Origin: a bacterium
GTDB lineage: Bacteria > Bacillota_A > Clostridia > Lachnospirales > Lachnospiraceae
Reading direction: 5' to 3'
DNA: 57,173 nt
Assembly (NCBI GenBank): GCA_004562915.1
Contig: SFQZ01000020.1
Coordinates: 1 to 57,173 of the forward strand
The translations under genes and the position numbers were made by a program. Below are positions 26,468-35,745 of the stretch, one piece after another (the stretch's first letter is position 1; each line of letters starts with the position of its first letter). The notes beneath the pieces are model-generated. The model ran no database searches. It was not told the DNA's origin and saw only the letters and a program-made list of their open reading frames with translations.

Positions 26468-27702
26468 GATACTATGGCAGTTCGCACTAAATCATGTACT
26501 TCCAAAGCTATCATTCTGGTACTCACCTGATTATTTTCCACAGCTTTATACACTCCACTGGCGATACTCTCGCTCATCTGCGTCCATCCGGAATAAGTTT
26601 CCAGAAGTCTCGCATTTTCCAGCAGATCTTCCGGATCTTTCAAATATATCTTTTTGTTTTTCTGATACTCGACGCCTTCCAACACAGGCAGTGTATCCAT
26701 CGAACTGCAGATTCTTTCCGAAACATCCGCCTCCATCAAATACATCACAAAGTCCCATGCAGCTGGATTCGCATCTTTTGTCAGACCTATATTATCTCCG
26801 TAAAGAAATACACTTCCCGCTGCGTCATCCGGTATCCTGTCCATACCCACTGAAAATGAGATACGATTGGTTCTCAAAATACTCGCCGTACTCATCTGAT
26901 TGATCATAATACTGATTTTTCCATCCGCAAACTCCCTTGCCAGATCTTCCTGGGTATAATTCATCATCTCTTTACTGAGCATTCCAGATCTTGCCACCTT
27001 CCAGAAATAATCAAAAGCCTCCACACCGGTATCCTGAGAAATGCTCCTGAAATTTCCTCCCATACTATAAAGCATAAGCTGATAAACATTAGCCGTCTCC
27101 GTTTCTCTTTTACCGGCAATCCCTATGCTTTTTACACCCATTTTCTGGATTGTTTTCCCACATTCCATCAGTTCTTCCCATGTCTGTGGTACTTCCAGTT
27201 GATTTTCCTCAAAAACATCCTCTCTATAAAAAAGCACATACGGATCACAGGTAAATGGAATACCATAATATTTCCCATCTTTTCTTGTACTGCTCCACAT
27301 CTGGCTTTTTCTGACCCTTCTGATCAGCTCACTGGGAACACTTATTTCCTGAAGCATATCCATCTCAATCAACTCCGGCATCAGAGTATTACTGCAGATT
27401 ACAATATCCACCTCTTCTTTTCCTGCCAGACTTCTCATGGACAATTCCTTTTTCAACTTTTCTTTAGGAACAAATTCAAATACAAACTCCGGTCTGTCTT
27501 CACCTCTGCTGTACTCCTTTGCGATCTGCTTCAGTATATTTTGATGAAGCTTTGATTCATATGGTGCCAGAATCCGAATCACTTCTTTATTATCCAGTGA
27601 GATCTCCTCCACCTCACTTGATGATCGGAATCCCAGATATAGCATTACAAGCATGACAGATGCCACTAAAACTGAACTCCACAATATCTTTCGTGTATTC
27701 AT
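26461..27702 (-). CDS. Membrane-anchored extracellular sugar-binding protein (probable sensor partner)
   Basis: 413 residues. The N-terminus has a membrane helix (about residues 6-26: ILWSSVLVASVMLVMLYLG) but no Cys lipobox, so it should stay tethered by the helix. The rest is an extracellular solute-binding domain (EFVFEFVPKEKL, GIPFTCDPYVLFYREDVFEE). ATG 27702 overlaps the response-regulator stop (ATGA), and AAGGAG lies 8 bases upstream. It shares an operon with a histidine kinase and response regulator and not with permeases, so it is more likely a ligand sensor than a transporter subunit. Confidence 0.85.
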   Translation of the reverse strand: MNTRKILWSSVLVASVMLVMLYLGFRSSSEVEEISLDNKEVIRILAPYESKLHQNILKQIAKEYSRGEDRPEFVFEFVPKEKLKKELSMRSLAGKEEVDIVICSNTLMPELIEMDMLQEISVPSELIRRVRKSQMWSSTRKDGKYYGIPFTCDPYVLFYREDVFEENQLEVPQTWEELMECGKTIQKMGVKSIGIAGKRETETANVYQLMLYSMGGNFRSISQDTGVEAFDYFWKVARSGMLSKEMMNYTQEDLAREFADGKISIMINQMSTASILRTNRISFSVGMDRIPDDAAGSVFLYGDNIGLTKDANPAAWDFVMYLMEADVSERICSSMDTLPVLEGVEYQKNKKIYLKDPEDLLENARLLETYSGWTQMSESIASGVYKAVENNQVSTRMIALEVHDLVRTAIVSG

Positions 27703-29225
27703 CGGCAATTCTCCTTTTTATATTCGGAAGGAGTCACCCCACACACTTTTTTAAACACTTTCTGAAAGTACTTTTGATCGGAAAATCCCACAGCTTCCGA
27801 TACTTCCAAGACTTTATACTTTCCGGAAGCCAACATTCTTTTTGCCATGCTTACCCGAAAGTTAGTCAGAAAATCTACAAATTTTACTCCTGTCTCTTCT
27901 TTGAATATTCTGGAAAGATATTCGGAACGGACATTACAGAATTGTGCCACATCCACAAGTCCGATATTATTTCCGTAATTTTCCCTGATATATGAAATTG
28001 CATTCAGTACGATTCCATTTTCCGTAATCGTCTTTGCCATATTATCGTCCGGCAGCGTAATATTTTTCAATATTTTTTCAAACTGATACCTCATTTCTTT
28101 CTGGGAACAACATTTCCGTATAGATTCCAGCATGTAACTGATTTCTTCCTCCTGATTCAGATCCGTACGTATTTCACCAATCACACGGATCAGGCCCAAC
28201 ACCAGTCGTATTGTATAATCACGGATACTTTCCGGGGAAGCATTGCTTTCTATCACATGATCGGCAAATTCTTTTCCCATATCAAAGAACTTTTCTTTTT
28301 TACCCGCTCGAATACATTGGATCATTTCATTTTCCAGTGCAGACGGATATTCTATTTTCTCGTATGTAATTGTCTGAGCTGTTTCCCAGTCAATAATTTT
28401 TCCCTCAGGTATGGAAAAAGAGTATTTTACAAGATCTCCTAATTTATCAATAATCTGATTGATATCGCGGATGCCCTTCATTTTCACCATACTGCATACA
28501 CAGGAAGATATCTCCTGAAGCGGCGGCAGAACTCTTGTAGAAAGAATCATCTTCAGGTTTCTGTTGCGTTCTGTATCCACCAGAAGTAAATATACTCCTC
28601 CATCTTCACCATATCGGATAAAGATATAATAATTTTCCATACAAAGTGCATCCAACAAACCTCGCAGATACTTTTGAATCTCTTCATACGTTTCTCTTGC
28701 AATACTCTGAGGACGGATCAAAATCACCGTTGATTCTACTCTGTCATTGATCCCAAGGCTTTCTTCCAATGCCGGCAGCATTCGTTCCCGTTCAGATTTG
28801 TCTCCATACACATAACTTCTCAGCAGCTGGTTTGGTGTAAGTCTGCGTGCATTCTGTTTTTCAATTTTTCCTTCCACTTTTTTCAGTACCGATAGAAACT
28901 GATCGATCTCCAGTGGTTTCAATATATATTCTACTACCTGGAGGCGAAGTGCTTTCCTGGCATATTCAAATTCCGAATACCCTGTAAGCAGCACAGCCTG
29001 CACATCCATTTGTTTTTCTTTGATTTTTTCCAGCATTCCCAGGCCGTCCAATCCCGGCATTTTAATATCGGAAATCACAAGATCCGGCTTCATCTTCAGT
29101 ACCAGTTCAAGCCCCTCAATTCCATCATCTGCCACACCTACTATTTCATAATCCGTAAAACGATGAATTATATTGATCAGCCCTTCTCTTGATTTTGGTT
29201 CATCCTCGGCTATAACAATTCTCAT
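27699..29225 (-). CDS. YesN-type response regulator (receiver plus AraC domain)
   Basis: 508 residues from ATG 29225, with AGGAGG 6 bases upstream. N-terminal receiver domain: acidic IAEDE (about 5-9), phospho-accepting Asp about 54 in DLVISDIKMPG, and conserved Lys in YILKPLE. A long middle region of about 280 residues is followed by a C-terminal AraC double helix-turn-helix (VDVAQFCNVRSEYLSRIFK, ending VTPSEYKKE). It is paired with the kinase upstream and probably controls the mannoside ABC genes. Confidence 0.93.
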   Translation of the reverse strand: MRIVIAEDEPKSREGLINIIHRFTDYEIVGVADDGIEGLELVLKMKPDLVISDIKMPGLDGLGMLEKIKEKQMDVQAVLLTGYSEFEYARKALRLQVVEYILKPLEIDQFLSVLKKVEGKIEKQNARRLTPNQLLRSYVYGDKSERERMLPALEESLGINDRVESTVILIRPQSIARETYEEIQKYLRGLLDALCMENYYIFIRYGEDGGVYLLLVDTERNRNLKMILSTRVLPPLQEISSCVCSMVKMKGIRDINQIIDKLGDLVKYSFSIPEGKIIDWETAQTITYEKIEYPSALENEMIQCIRAGKKEKFFDMGKEFADHVIESNASPESIRDYTIRLVLGLIRVIGEIRTDLNQEEEISYMLESIRKCCSQKEMRYQFEKILKNITLPDDNMAKTITENGIVLNAISYIRENYGNNIGLVDVAQFCNVRSEYLSRIFKEETGVKFVDFLTNFRVSMAKRMLASGKYKVLEVSEAVGFSDQKYFQKVFKKVCGVTPSEYKKENCR

Positions 29226-29235
29226 TTTTCTCCTC

Positions 29236-31125
29236 CTATTTTTCATAGGGAATTCTTATGGTAATACGGGTTCCATCTTTTCCCGATGTCATGTAAAATT
29301 TTCCTTCTTCCCCGTAATACAGTTTCAACCTGGTTATTACATTACGTACTCCTATACTGGATTCAATTCTCTCATTCTGGTAGTCAAAATGATTGAAGAA
29401 ATCCACTTTTTCCTGCTCCATACCCACACCGTTATCTTCCACCACGATCTGAATCATCTTACCATTACCGATCTCACTGATCTGGATATTGATCTCATCC
29501 ATCCCAGTATTTCCCGGAAATCCATGAACAAGCGTATTTTCCAGAAGCGGCTGAATCAATAATTTGTGAATCCGATAGGAAAGAATACTCTCATCCGCAT
29601 TAATCACACAAACAAAAGAATAATCAAATCTCTGCTGCTGCAGGTAAACGTATTTGCGCAGATATTCCAGCTCATCCCTGATCTCCACTTCTTCATTACT
29701 CTTATGAATACTGTAGCGAAGGATCGTTGCAAGACTGGTCAGCATACGGCTGATTGTATATTCCTGACGGTCAAGTGCTACCCAATTGATTGCATCCAAT
29801 GTATTATAGAGAAAGTGTGGATTGATCTGTGCTTCCAACGATTTGATTTCTGCATTCTTTTCTCTCAACAATGCCTCTCTTTCCTGCTCACCGGATACCC
29901 GAATCTGTACAATCATTTTATTAAACTGTCTGGCAATCCTTGAAAACTCATTATTTCCTCTGATTTCAATTTTCGCATGAAGATTTCCCTGATCGGCTTC
30001 TTCCATGGCAGAAATAATCGGCTGTACAGAATCATCCACATTCCTTGAAAAATCAAAGGAAAGAATCACACAGAAAATCCCCACAAGCAACGTAAAAATC
30101 ACCATAATATCAACAATAAAACTGAAGTTTCGCATGGCATAATCCGAATTTTGCACATTGATCACATAACAGGTGCCTTTTCTCACTTCCTTACTGACAG
30201 CTTCCAACCTTTTTCCTTCCAGATATCCTCTCTGTTGGAGAAAAATAGTAGCTGCATTTTCAATCTCTTCCTGATCAGCAGGAATCCTAACCTCTTCTCC
30301 GTTTTTTTCCTCTTTTTCTGACTTTACTCCCGCAGATTCTACTAATATGTTGACACCAGCCAGAGAAGCGGAAGGAAAGGAGAGAATATCTCCAAATTCA
30401 TTGGTAACCATGGTGATATTAGAATTCGTATTACTCTTCCCATATACATCCTCCAGTGCAGATTCATCCACACATAGCATAACGCATCCCATGGGTTTCT
30501 CATCGAAACTCTCAAAGTTTCTGAGCTGGCAGGCAATATATAATACATCTTTGCTGCCAAACTCCAGACTGCTGATATGCTCCAGAGAAGAATAGACGAT
30601 TTTATCCTCCTCCATAGCCTCTTTGATATGCTCATTTGTTCTCAGATACTTTGTCTCCGTATCAAAACAGAAACTGGTCTGGCTGGATGAAGTAACACTG
30701 TCATAAAAACAGGTATCATAATGCTGCCCCACAATAAGGATTCCCAGAATCTCTTTATTCGTATAGACAATATTCTCCAGCCGTTTTATAATCTCCGATT
30801 TTGCAAACTGATAATTATTGTTATCCCATACATTGATAGGTTCCATCTGCTCACCATAAAAATCATCGATATAAATACTCTGGATAATATCCTCATAGGT
30901 CTGCCAGAAATTCTGTACGTTGCTGGCAGACTGCTCCAGATTTGCCAGAATCAGTTCCGTAGTCTGTGATCTCACCACACGGGAACTGAGATTATAATAC
31001 ACGATCATAGTACAAAACAGCGGAATCAAAGAAACGACAAAGAGTAGAAACATGATCTTTCTGGCAATTCCCATATTATTGAACTTTAACTTCAGCTCAT
31101 GTATCCATCTTTCTATCCTTTTCAT
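29236..31125 (-). CDS. YesM-type sensor histidine kinase
   Basis: 629-residue membrane kinase. Two membrane helices (about 21-41 and about 335-355) bracket a large extracellular sensor region. HAMP (about 360-410) is followed by the His_kinase domain, with the phospho-His in QINPHFLYNTLDAINW. The ATP-binding part has LLIQPLLENTLVHG and VEDNGVGM. It precedes the response regulator by 10 bases. The tethered solute-binding protein of the same operon may bring it the signal. Confidence 0.93.
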   Translation of the reverse strand: MKRIERWIHELKLKFNNMGIARKIMFLLFVVSLIPLFCTMIVYYNLSSRVVRSQTTELILANLEQSASNVQNFWQTYEDIIQSIYIDDFYGEQMEPINVWDNNNYQFAKSEIIKRLENIVYTNKEILGILIVGQHYDTCFYDSVTSSSQTSFCFDTETKYLRTNEHIKEAMEEDKIVYSSLEHISSLEFGSKDVLYIACQLRNFESFDEKPMGCVMLCVDESALEDVYGKSNTNSNITMVTNEFGDILSFPSASLAGVNILVESAGVKSEKEEKNGEEVRIPADQEEIENAATIFLQQRGYLEGKRLEAVSKEVRKGTCYVINVQNSDYAMRNFSFIVDIMVIFTLLVGIFCVILSFDFSRNVDDSVQPIISAMEEADQGNLHAKIEIRGNNEFSRIARQFNKMIVQIRVSGEQEREALLREKNAEIKSLEAQINPHFLYNTLDAINWVALDRQEYTISRMLTSLATILRYSIHKSNEEVEIRDELEYLRKYVYLQQQRFDYSFVCVINADESILSYRIHKLLIQPLLENTLVHGFPGNTGMDEINIQISEIGNGKMIQIVVEDNGVGMEQEKVDFFNHFDYQNERIESSIGVRNVITRLKLYYGEEGKFYMTSGKDGTRITIRIPYEK

Positions 31126-31156
31126 CCGCTGTCCCTCCTTTTCCGTCAGCCCTCTG

Positions 31157-32230
31157 TTAGTTCTCTGTCAACCGTCTCGCCCTTTCTTTTACAGCGTTTA
31201 ATTCTTCCTCTCCATCAAGGAACGTAAACACCAGCTTTTTCTTTTCCAGGGCAAAAGGTTCCATATGATGAAGTGTCCCCTGCCGCTCATGATAAAGCCT
31301 TCCATAAACACTGGAATTGGCTGGTTCCAGCCCTACCACATAATCACCGGACGCCAGTGATTTCCATTCCATAAAATAGGGAAGTTCTTTTTGATTAAAA
31401 GAAATACATATTCCGATTCCCAGTTTTTTATTGATTACTGCTGCAAAAGTTTCACCTTTTTCATCGGCAGCCAGTTCATGTATAAATACATATTCCGGCT
31501 CATTGTCCTTTGGCGCTTCCATTTGATTATATGTTTCTTCGTGCCCTTCTGCCTCAGCATCTCTCGGAATCACTTTCCGGGTGGGGAGTATAATTTCACA
31601 GTCTTCATCCAAAAGTGGCCATCCGATATTACAGTGATACAGAAGCATCATTGGTTCTCTGCGGAATGCCTGATTTTCGATTTCATCCTCCACCGTGATT
31701 GTCTTTCCCGGATATGTGGTCGTAATTTTTCTTCTGAGTACCATATTTTCTCCGAAAAGCTCCGCCTCACGCATCTCACCGGAAACTGTGATCGTATAGC
31801 CCTCTTCTGTCCATACCGCATCCGCAGACAAATGCTCTGCAGGAGTTGTACGAATTCTTCCATGCATAGGATACTCTTTTCCGCTGCTTGTACATGGCGG
31901 ACAAATATTTTCCAGACCTGCGGTAAACATCAGCCCTCCCATGATACTTCTCAATGCCTCATCTCCATGGGTATCATAATGATTTCTTCCCATAAGTCCC
32001 GGTTTGGAAAGGAAATTGATATTGATTCCTCTATAAGATACATCAGTGATATCAAGGCACTTATCTCCCAGTACGGTAAATGCCAGCGGACCATTCTTCA
32101 CCTCATATGCTTTCAATTGTTCCGCTCTTCCCTCTGTATAAGTGACAGGACGGACTTTCGCTGCCTGCTGTATGCTGCCCACATGACGATATAAAGTCTG
32201 TTTATCCATTTTTTTATCTGTATCCATCAT
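31157..32230 (-). CDS. DUF4432-type aldose 1-epimerase-like protein
   Basis: 357-residue galactose-mutarotase-like beta-sandwich protein. VLGDKCLDITDVSYRGININF near the N-terminus and VGLEPANSSVYGR near the C-terminus mark the DUF4432 branch. The true activity of this branch is not settled; mutarotation or isomerisation of a sugar is the usual guess. AAGGAGTGA precedes ATG 32230 (a second ATG follows at once). It lies between GH125 and the histidine kinase. Confidence 0.85.
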   Translation of the reverse strand: MMDTDKKMDKQTLYRHVGSIQQAAKVRPVTYTEGRAEQLKAYEVKNGPLAFTVLGDKCLDITDVSYRGININFLSKPGLMGRNHYDTHGDEALRSIMGGLMFTAGLENICPPCTSSGKEYPMHGRIRTTPAEHLSADAVWTEEGYTITVSGEMREAELFGENMVLRRKITTTYPGKTITVEDEIENQAFRREPMMLLYHCNIGWPLLDEDCEIILPTRKVIPRDAEAEGHEETYNQMEAPKDNEPEYVFIHELAADEKGETFAAVINKKLGIGICISFNQKELPYFMEWKSLASGDYVVGLEPANSSVYGRLYHERQGTLHHMEPFALEKKKLVFTFLDGEEELNAVKERARRLTEN

Positions 32231-32234
32231 AATC

Positions 32235-33518
32235 TCACTCCTTCATTGACAACGCAAACAGCGCAAATAATGAATTTGCCCATGCAAACCATTCTCTTGT
32301 AAACTCTTCTGGTTTATCACAATGAAATCCCTCATGCATAACTTCACAACCGGCATCCGTAGAAAGAAGGGTCTGCAACAGTACTTCTCTCTCCTCTTTG
32401 CTGTCGGAAGTAAGTCCCTGCATCGTCAGGGCAATATGCCAGATATACTGATCCGGTGTATGGGGACTTCCGATTCCTCTTGCTTTTCCACCTTCGAAAT
32501 AGTAAGGATTTTTTTTGCTGAGAACAAATGCACGCGTATTTTTATAAATCGGGTCATCTTTACCACAATATGTAAGCCATGGCAGAGACAAAAGACTGGG
32601 TACATTGGCATCATCCATCAGATTGTAATTACCCAGACCATCTGTCTCATATGCATATATTTCTCCGAACGTATCATCTTTCACGATTCCATATCTGCGA
32701 ATTCCTTCCCGAATTTCTTTTCTCAGTTTTGAAGCTTCTTTTGCCATCTCTTCATCCTGATACTCTTCTCTTAAGAACTGCTCCATATAGCCCAGAACCA
32801 CAGTTGCAAACATATTGGACGGAATCAGATAACCATATTTACAGGAATCATCACTGGGACGAAATCCTGACCAGGTCATACCTGTATACCCTACCGGCTC
32901 CCCTTTTCCGTCTCTGCTGAGGGTGTCAGACAGTGGGCAGTTCAGACGCACAAAAGAATATTTTGAATTTTCATGGTTCTGCTCCAGTTTCCACACATCC
33001 AGAATATCCCGGAAAGCCTGCTTCACCTCCGGAGTAAACACATCATGAGCTCCTGTATTTTCCACATACTGATGAATCAGCCACACCGGGTAGCACAGGG
33101 AATCAATCTCGTACTTTCTCTCCCAGTTCCACGGATTATACTCTGTCAAGTCTTTTTCCCAACAATTTCCGTTAGGTTCTTCATTGAATGCATTTGCATA
33201 CGGATCAATATGAATATACCGGGCCTGTCTGGCAATCAATCCCTGAACCATCTCCTTCAGAATCGGATATTCCATTAAGAACGGAAGATAATGTACTACC
33301 TGTGCGGAGGAATCTCTCAGCCACATGGCAGAAATATCACCTGTAAATACATATGCCTCCCCGCCTTCTAAAAACTTAGTGGTTGTCTTTGCCGTGCTTA
33401 CATAACAATTCTCAAATGTGCGGCGCATTTTCTCATTATCTTTCCAGTATGCGCCTTCTCTTTTGGCAATTTTCTCCACAGCCTGAACCAGTGCCTGTTG
33501 TTTTTCCTGTAAATTCAT
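32235..33518 (-). CDS. Exo-alpha-1,6-mannosidase, glycoside hydrolase family 125
   Basis: 427 residues without a signal peptide, so probably intracellular. GH125 enzymes are inverting exo-alpha-1,6-mannosidases. The general acid is expected at the Asp in GMTWSGFRPSDD (about 223-224) and the base at the Glu in EFTREWFAWANSLF (about 411). FTGDISAMWLRDSSAQV is a strong family signature. GGAGG precedes the ATG. It begins only 27 bases past thiN, with no visible terminator in between. Working with GH38 it fits stepwise removal of mannose from N-glycans. Confidence 0.93.
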   Translation of the reverse strand: MNLQEKQQALVQAVEKIAKREGAYWKDNEKMRRTFENCYVSTAKTTTKFLEGGEAYVFTGDISAMWLRDSSAQVVHYLPFLMEYPILKEMVQGLIARQARYIHIDPYANAFNEEPNGNCWEKDLTEYNPWNWERKYEIDSLCYPVWLIHQYVENTGAHDVFTPEVKQAFRDILDVWKLEQNHENSKYSFVRLNCPLSDTLSRDGKGEPVGYTGMTWSGFRPSDDSCKYGYLIPSNMFATVVLGYMEQFLREEYQDEEMAKEASKLRKEIREGIRRYGIVKDDTFGEIYAYETDGLGNYNLMDDANVPSLLSLPWLTYCGKDDPIYKNTRAFVLSKKNPYYFEGGKARGIGSPHTPDQYIWHIALTMQGLTSDSKEEREVLLQTLLSTDAGCEVMHEGFHCDKPEEFTREWFAWANSLFALFALSMKE

Positions 33519-33545
33519 GTTGTACCTCCTGTATATAGTGATTCT

Positions 33546-34196
33546 TTAATCCCGGCTCTGAATCATCACCAGAATACCATTCTCCCAGGATACCTCTGCC
33601 ACATCCTCAGAGATTTCATTACTGACTCCCAAACCTTCCAGATTTCGAAGACAGTATCCTTCCAACGGATATTTAAACCCTTTCAGTGTCAGTCTTTGCA
33701 CCTCTTCACCCAACGGAAAAAACGATACGTACTTCCCGTATTGTTCTGCTTTTCGTACGGTAAAGTGTTTCTCCACAGGCAGACTGATTCGGTTATGGCT
33801 GTCTACGAGATAAGCCGGAACACCTGCAAGCCATGCATTTTTCAATATGTGGATATTACATAATACATGATCGATCCTTGTTCCTGTTCCTCCGAGGATC
33901 CATATTTCTGTGCTTCCTTTCTGCAGTGCCGTCTGCAGTGCGATCATGGTGTCTGTTGCGTCTTTTACCGGATTATATTCCCGGATAGGAATATCTCCAT
34001 TCTCCTTATACCATTCTAATATAGAATAGGGCAAACTGTCAAAGTCTCCTACAATAAAATCCGGACGAACCTGTTGCTCATAACAGAATTTCATTCCTCT
34101 GTCCACACCGATCACATAATCCGGCTCAATGTTTTTGATAAAAGAAAGGGCAAAATCCGTTTCGATATTGCCCCCACTAATGATTAATGTTTTCAC
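33546..34196 (-). CDS. thiN: Thiamine pyrophosphokinase
   Basis: Transfers pyrophosphate from ATP to thiamine, making the cofactor TPP. It has 216 residues from GTG 34196 (KTLIISGGNIETDF), three bases past the rpe stop. DYVIGVDRGMKFCYEQ, DFIVGDFDS and NPVKDATDTMIAL are the conserved N-terminal catalytic motifs, and GGTGTRIDHVLCNI follows. It ends the Bacillus-like prpC-prkC-rsgA-rpe-thiN order. A longer upstream reading overlaps rpe and lacks conservation. Confidence 0.93.
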   Translation of the reverse strand: MKTLIISGGNIETDFALSFIKNIEPDYVIGVDRGMKFCYEQQVRPDFIVGDFDSLPYSILEWYKENGDIPIREYNPVKDATDTMIALQTALQKGSTEIWILGGTGTRIDHVLCNIHILKNAWLAGVPAYLVDSHNRISLPVEKHFTVRKAEQYGKYVSFFPLGEEVQRLTLKGFKYPLEGYCLRNLEGLGVSNEISEDVAEVSWENGILVMIQSRD

Positions 34197-34198
34197 TT

Positions 34199-34858
34199 TT
34201 ATTTCCGCTCTCCCATCATACTGCAAAGCTTTTCTATATTTTCCTGAATATCCGATCCGAATACAGCCGAACCGGCAACAATGATATTGGCTCCTGCCGT
34301 AAGAACTGTTGGCAATGTTTTTTCATTGATTCCGCCATCTACCTGAACATCCACAGAAAGCCCCCGATCTGTCACCATTTTCCGTACAGCTCTGACTTTT
34401 TCCGTACAATAGTCGATATAAGATTGACCGCCAAAACCGGGATTTACTGTCATGATCAGCACCATATCCACCATTCCCAATACATGTTCCAACTGAGACA
34501 CCGGGGTAGCCGGATTGATAGCGACTCCTGCCCGCATACCTGCCTTTTTTATTTCCCTCAGGGTACTGTCCAGATGTCTGCACGCCTCTGCATGTACCGT
34601 CAATTGATCAGCACCGCATTTTTTAAACTCCTGTATATATCTTCCCGGTTCTTCCACCATCAGATGCACATCAAAGAAAAGAGACGTTTTTTTCCTGATT
34701 GAGGCAATCACCGGCATTCCAAAAGAAATGCTGGGTACAAAAGCGCCGTCCATCACATCAATATGAAGCCATCGAATCCCGGATTCTTCCACCTGATGAA
34801 TCTGTTCTCCCAGACAATTGAAATCAGCAGACAAAATAGATGGTGCTAATTCATACAT
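34199..34858 (-). CDS. rpe: Ribulose-phosphate 3-epimerase
   Basis: Interconverts ribulose-5-phosphate and xylulose-5-phosphate. It is a 219-residue TIM barrel. LAPSILSADF, HIDVMDGAFVPSISFG and NPGFGGQSYI are the family signatures and carry the metal and catalytic residues. I chose ATG 34858, with GGAGA 8 bases upstream; a TTG six bases further up overlaps the rsgA stop. It is translated directly after rsgA. Confidence 0.95.
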   Translation of the reverse strand: MYELAPSILSADFNCLGEQIHQVEESGIRWLHIDVMDGAFVPSISFGMPVIASIRKKTSLFFDVHLMVEEPGRYIQEFKKCGADQLTVHAEACRHLDSTLREIKKAGMRAGVAINPATPVSQLEHVLGMVDMVLIMTVNPGFGGQSYIDYCTEKVRAVRKMVTDRGLSVDVQVDGGINEKTLPTVLTAGANIIVAGSAVFGSDIQENIEKLCSMMGERK

Positions 34859-34860
34859 AC

Positions 34861-35745
34861 TCAATATCTCCTTTTTTCCTTTTCTTTCAATTCTTCATAC
34901 AAACTTACATAACTTTCATATCGTTCCGTACTTATGATTCCTTCTTTCACTGCTGCCTTTACCTTACAGTCCGGTTCATTCACGTGAACACATCCCTGAA
35001 ACCGGCACTCTCCTTCATATCTGCGGATTTCCGGAAAATACATGCGAAGCTCTTCTTTTTCCATCCCTTCCACAAACAGAGAACTAAATCCGGGAGTATC
35101 CATCAGATACGTATGGGCACCAACTGTCAAAAGCTGAGAATGCCGTGTAGTATGCTTTCCTCTTTTCAGCTTTTTGCTGATCTCACCAGTTTCCATGTTT
35201 ACTTCTTCCTGTAAAAGATTCGTGATTGAAGATTTTCCCACGCCGGACGGACCTGCCACCACGGTAGTCTTTCCCTCCAGGATTGCCCGAATCTGTTCGA
35301 TTCCTTCTTCTTTTTCAGCACTGACTGTCAGAACGCGATATCCGCATCCTTCATAAATATCGCAGATTTTCTGCAATTCCTCCTGCTTCGCCAGATCTTT
35401 TTTATTGAAACAGATCACAACTGGAATCTCCTGCTGTTCCATCGCAATTAAAAAACGGTCCAACAGCCCAAAATTCGGTTCCGGCTGACGGACAGCAAAA
35501 ATAACCAGTGCCTGATCCACATTGGCCGCTGCCGGACGGATCAACTGGTTTACTCTCGGAAGAATCTGCACCAGATTTCCTGTCATCGCATTTGAATCCA
35601 GTACCTCTATCCTTACATTATCTCCCACCAGGGGTTTCATTTTTTCTTTCCGGAAGATTCCTTTCGCTTTGCACTCATAAATCCCGGATTCTACCACATC
35701 AACGTAATAGAATCCGGCAATTCCTTTTATTATTTTACCCTGCAT
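34861..35745 (-). CDS. rsgA: Ribosome small-subunit GTPase RsgA (independent start inside the fused frame)
   Basis: Circularly permuted GTPase that matures the 30S subunit. Read from ATG 35745 it has 294 residues, the normal size. GAGAGG lies 6 bases upstream, so independent translation is likely. An OB-fold N-terminus is followed by NKKD (G4), GPSGVGKSS (G1) and DTPG (G3) in the permuted order. A zinc finger, CRFQGCVHVNEPDC, ends the domain. It is followed directly by rpe. Confidence 0.88.
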   Translation of the reverse strand: MQGKIIKGIAGFYYVDVVESGIYECKAKGIFRKEKMKPLVGDNVRIEVLDSNAMTGNLVQILPRVNQLIRPAAANVDQALVIFAVRQPEPNFGLLDRFLIAMEQQEIPVVICFNKKDLAKQEELQKICDIYEGCGYRVLTVSAEKEEGIEQIRAILEGKTTVVAGPSGVGKSSITNLLQEEVNMETGEISKKLKRGKHTTRHSQLLTVGAHTYLMDTPGFSSLFVEGMEKEELRMYFPEIRRYEGECRFQGCVHVNEPDCKVKAAVKEGIISTERYESYVSLYEELKEKEKRRY

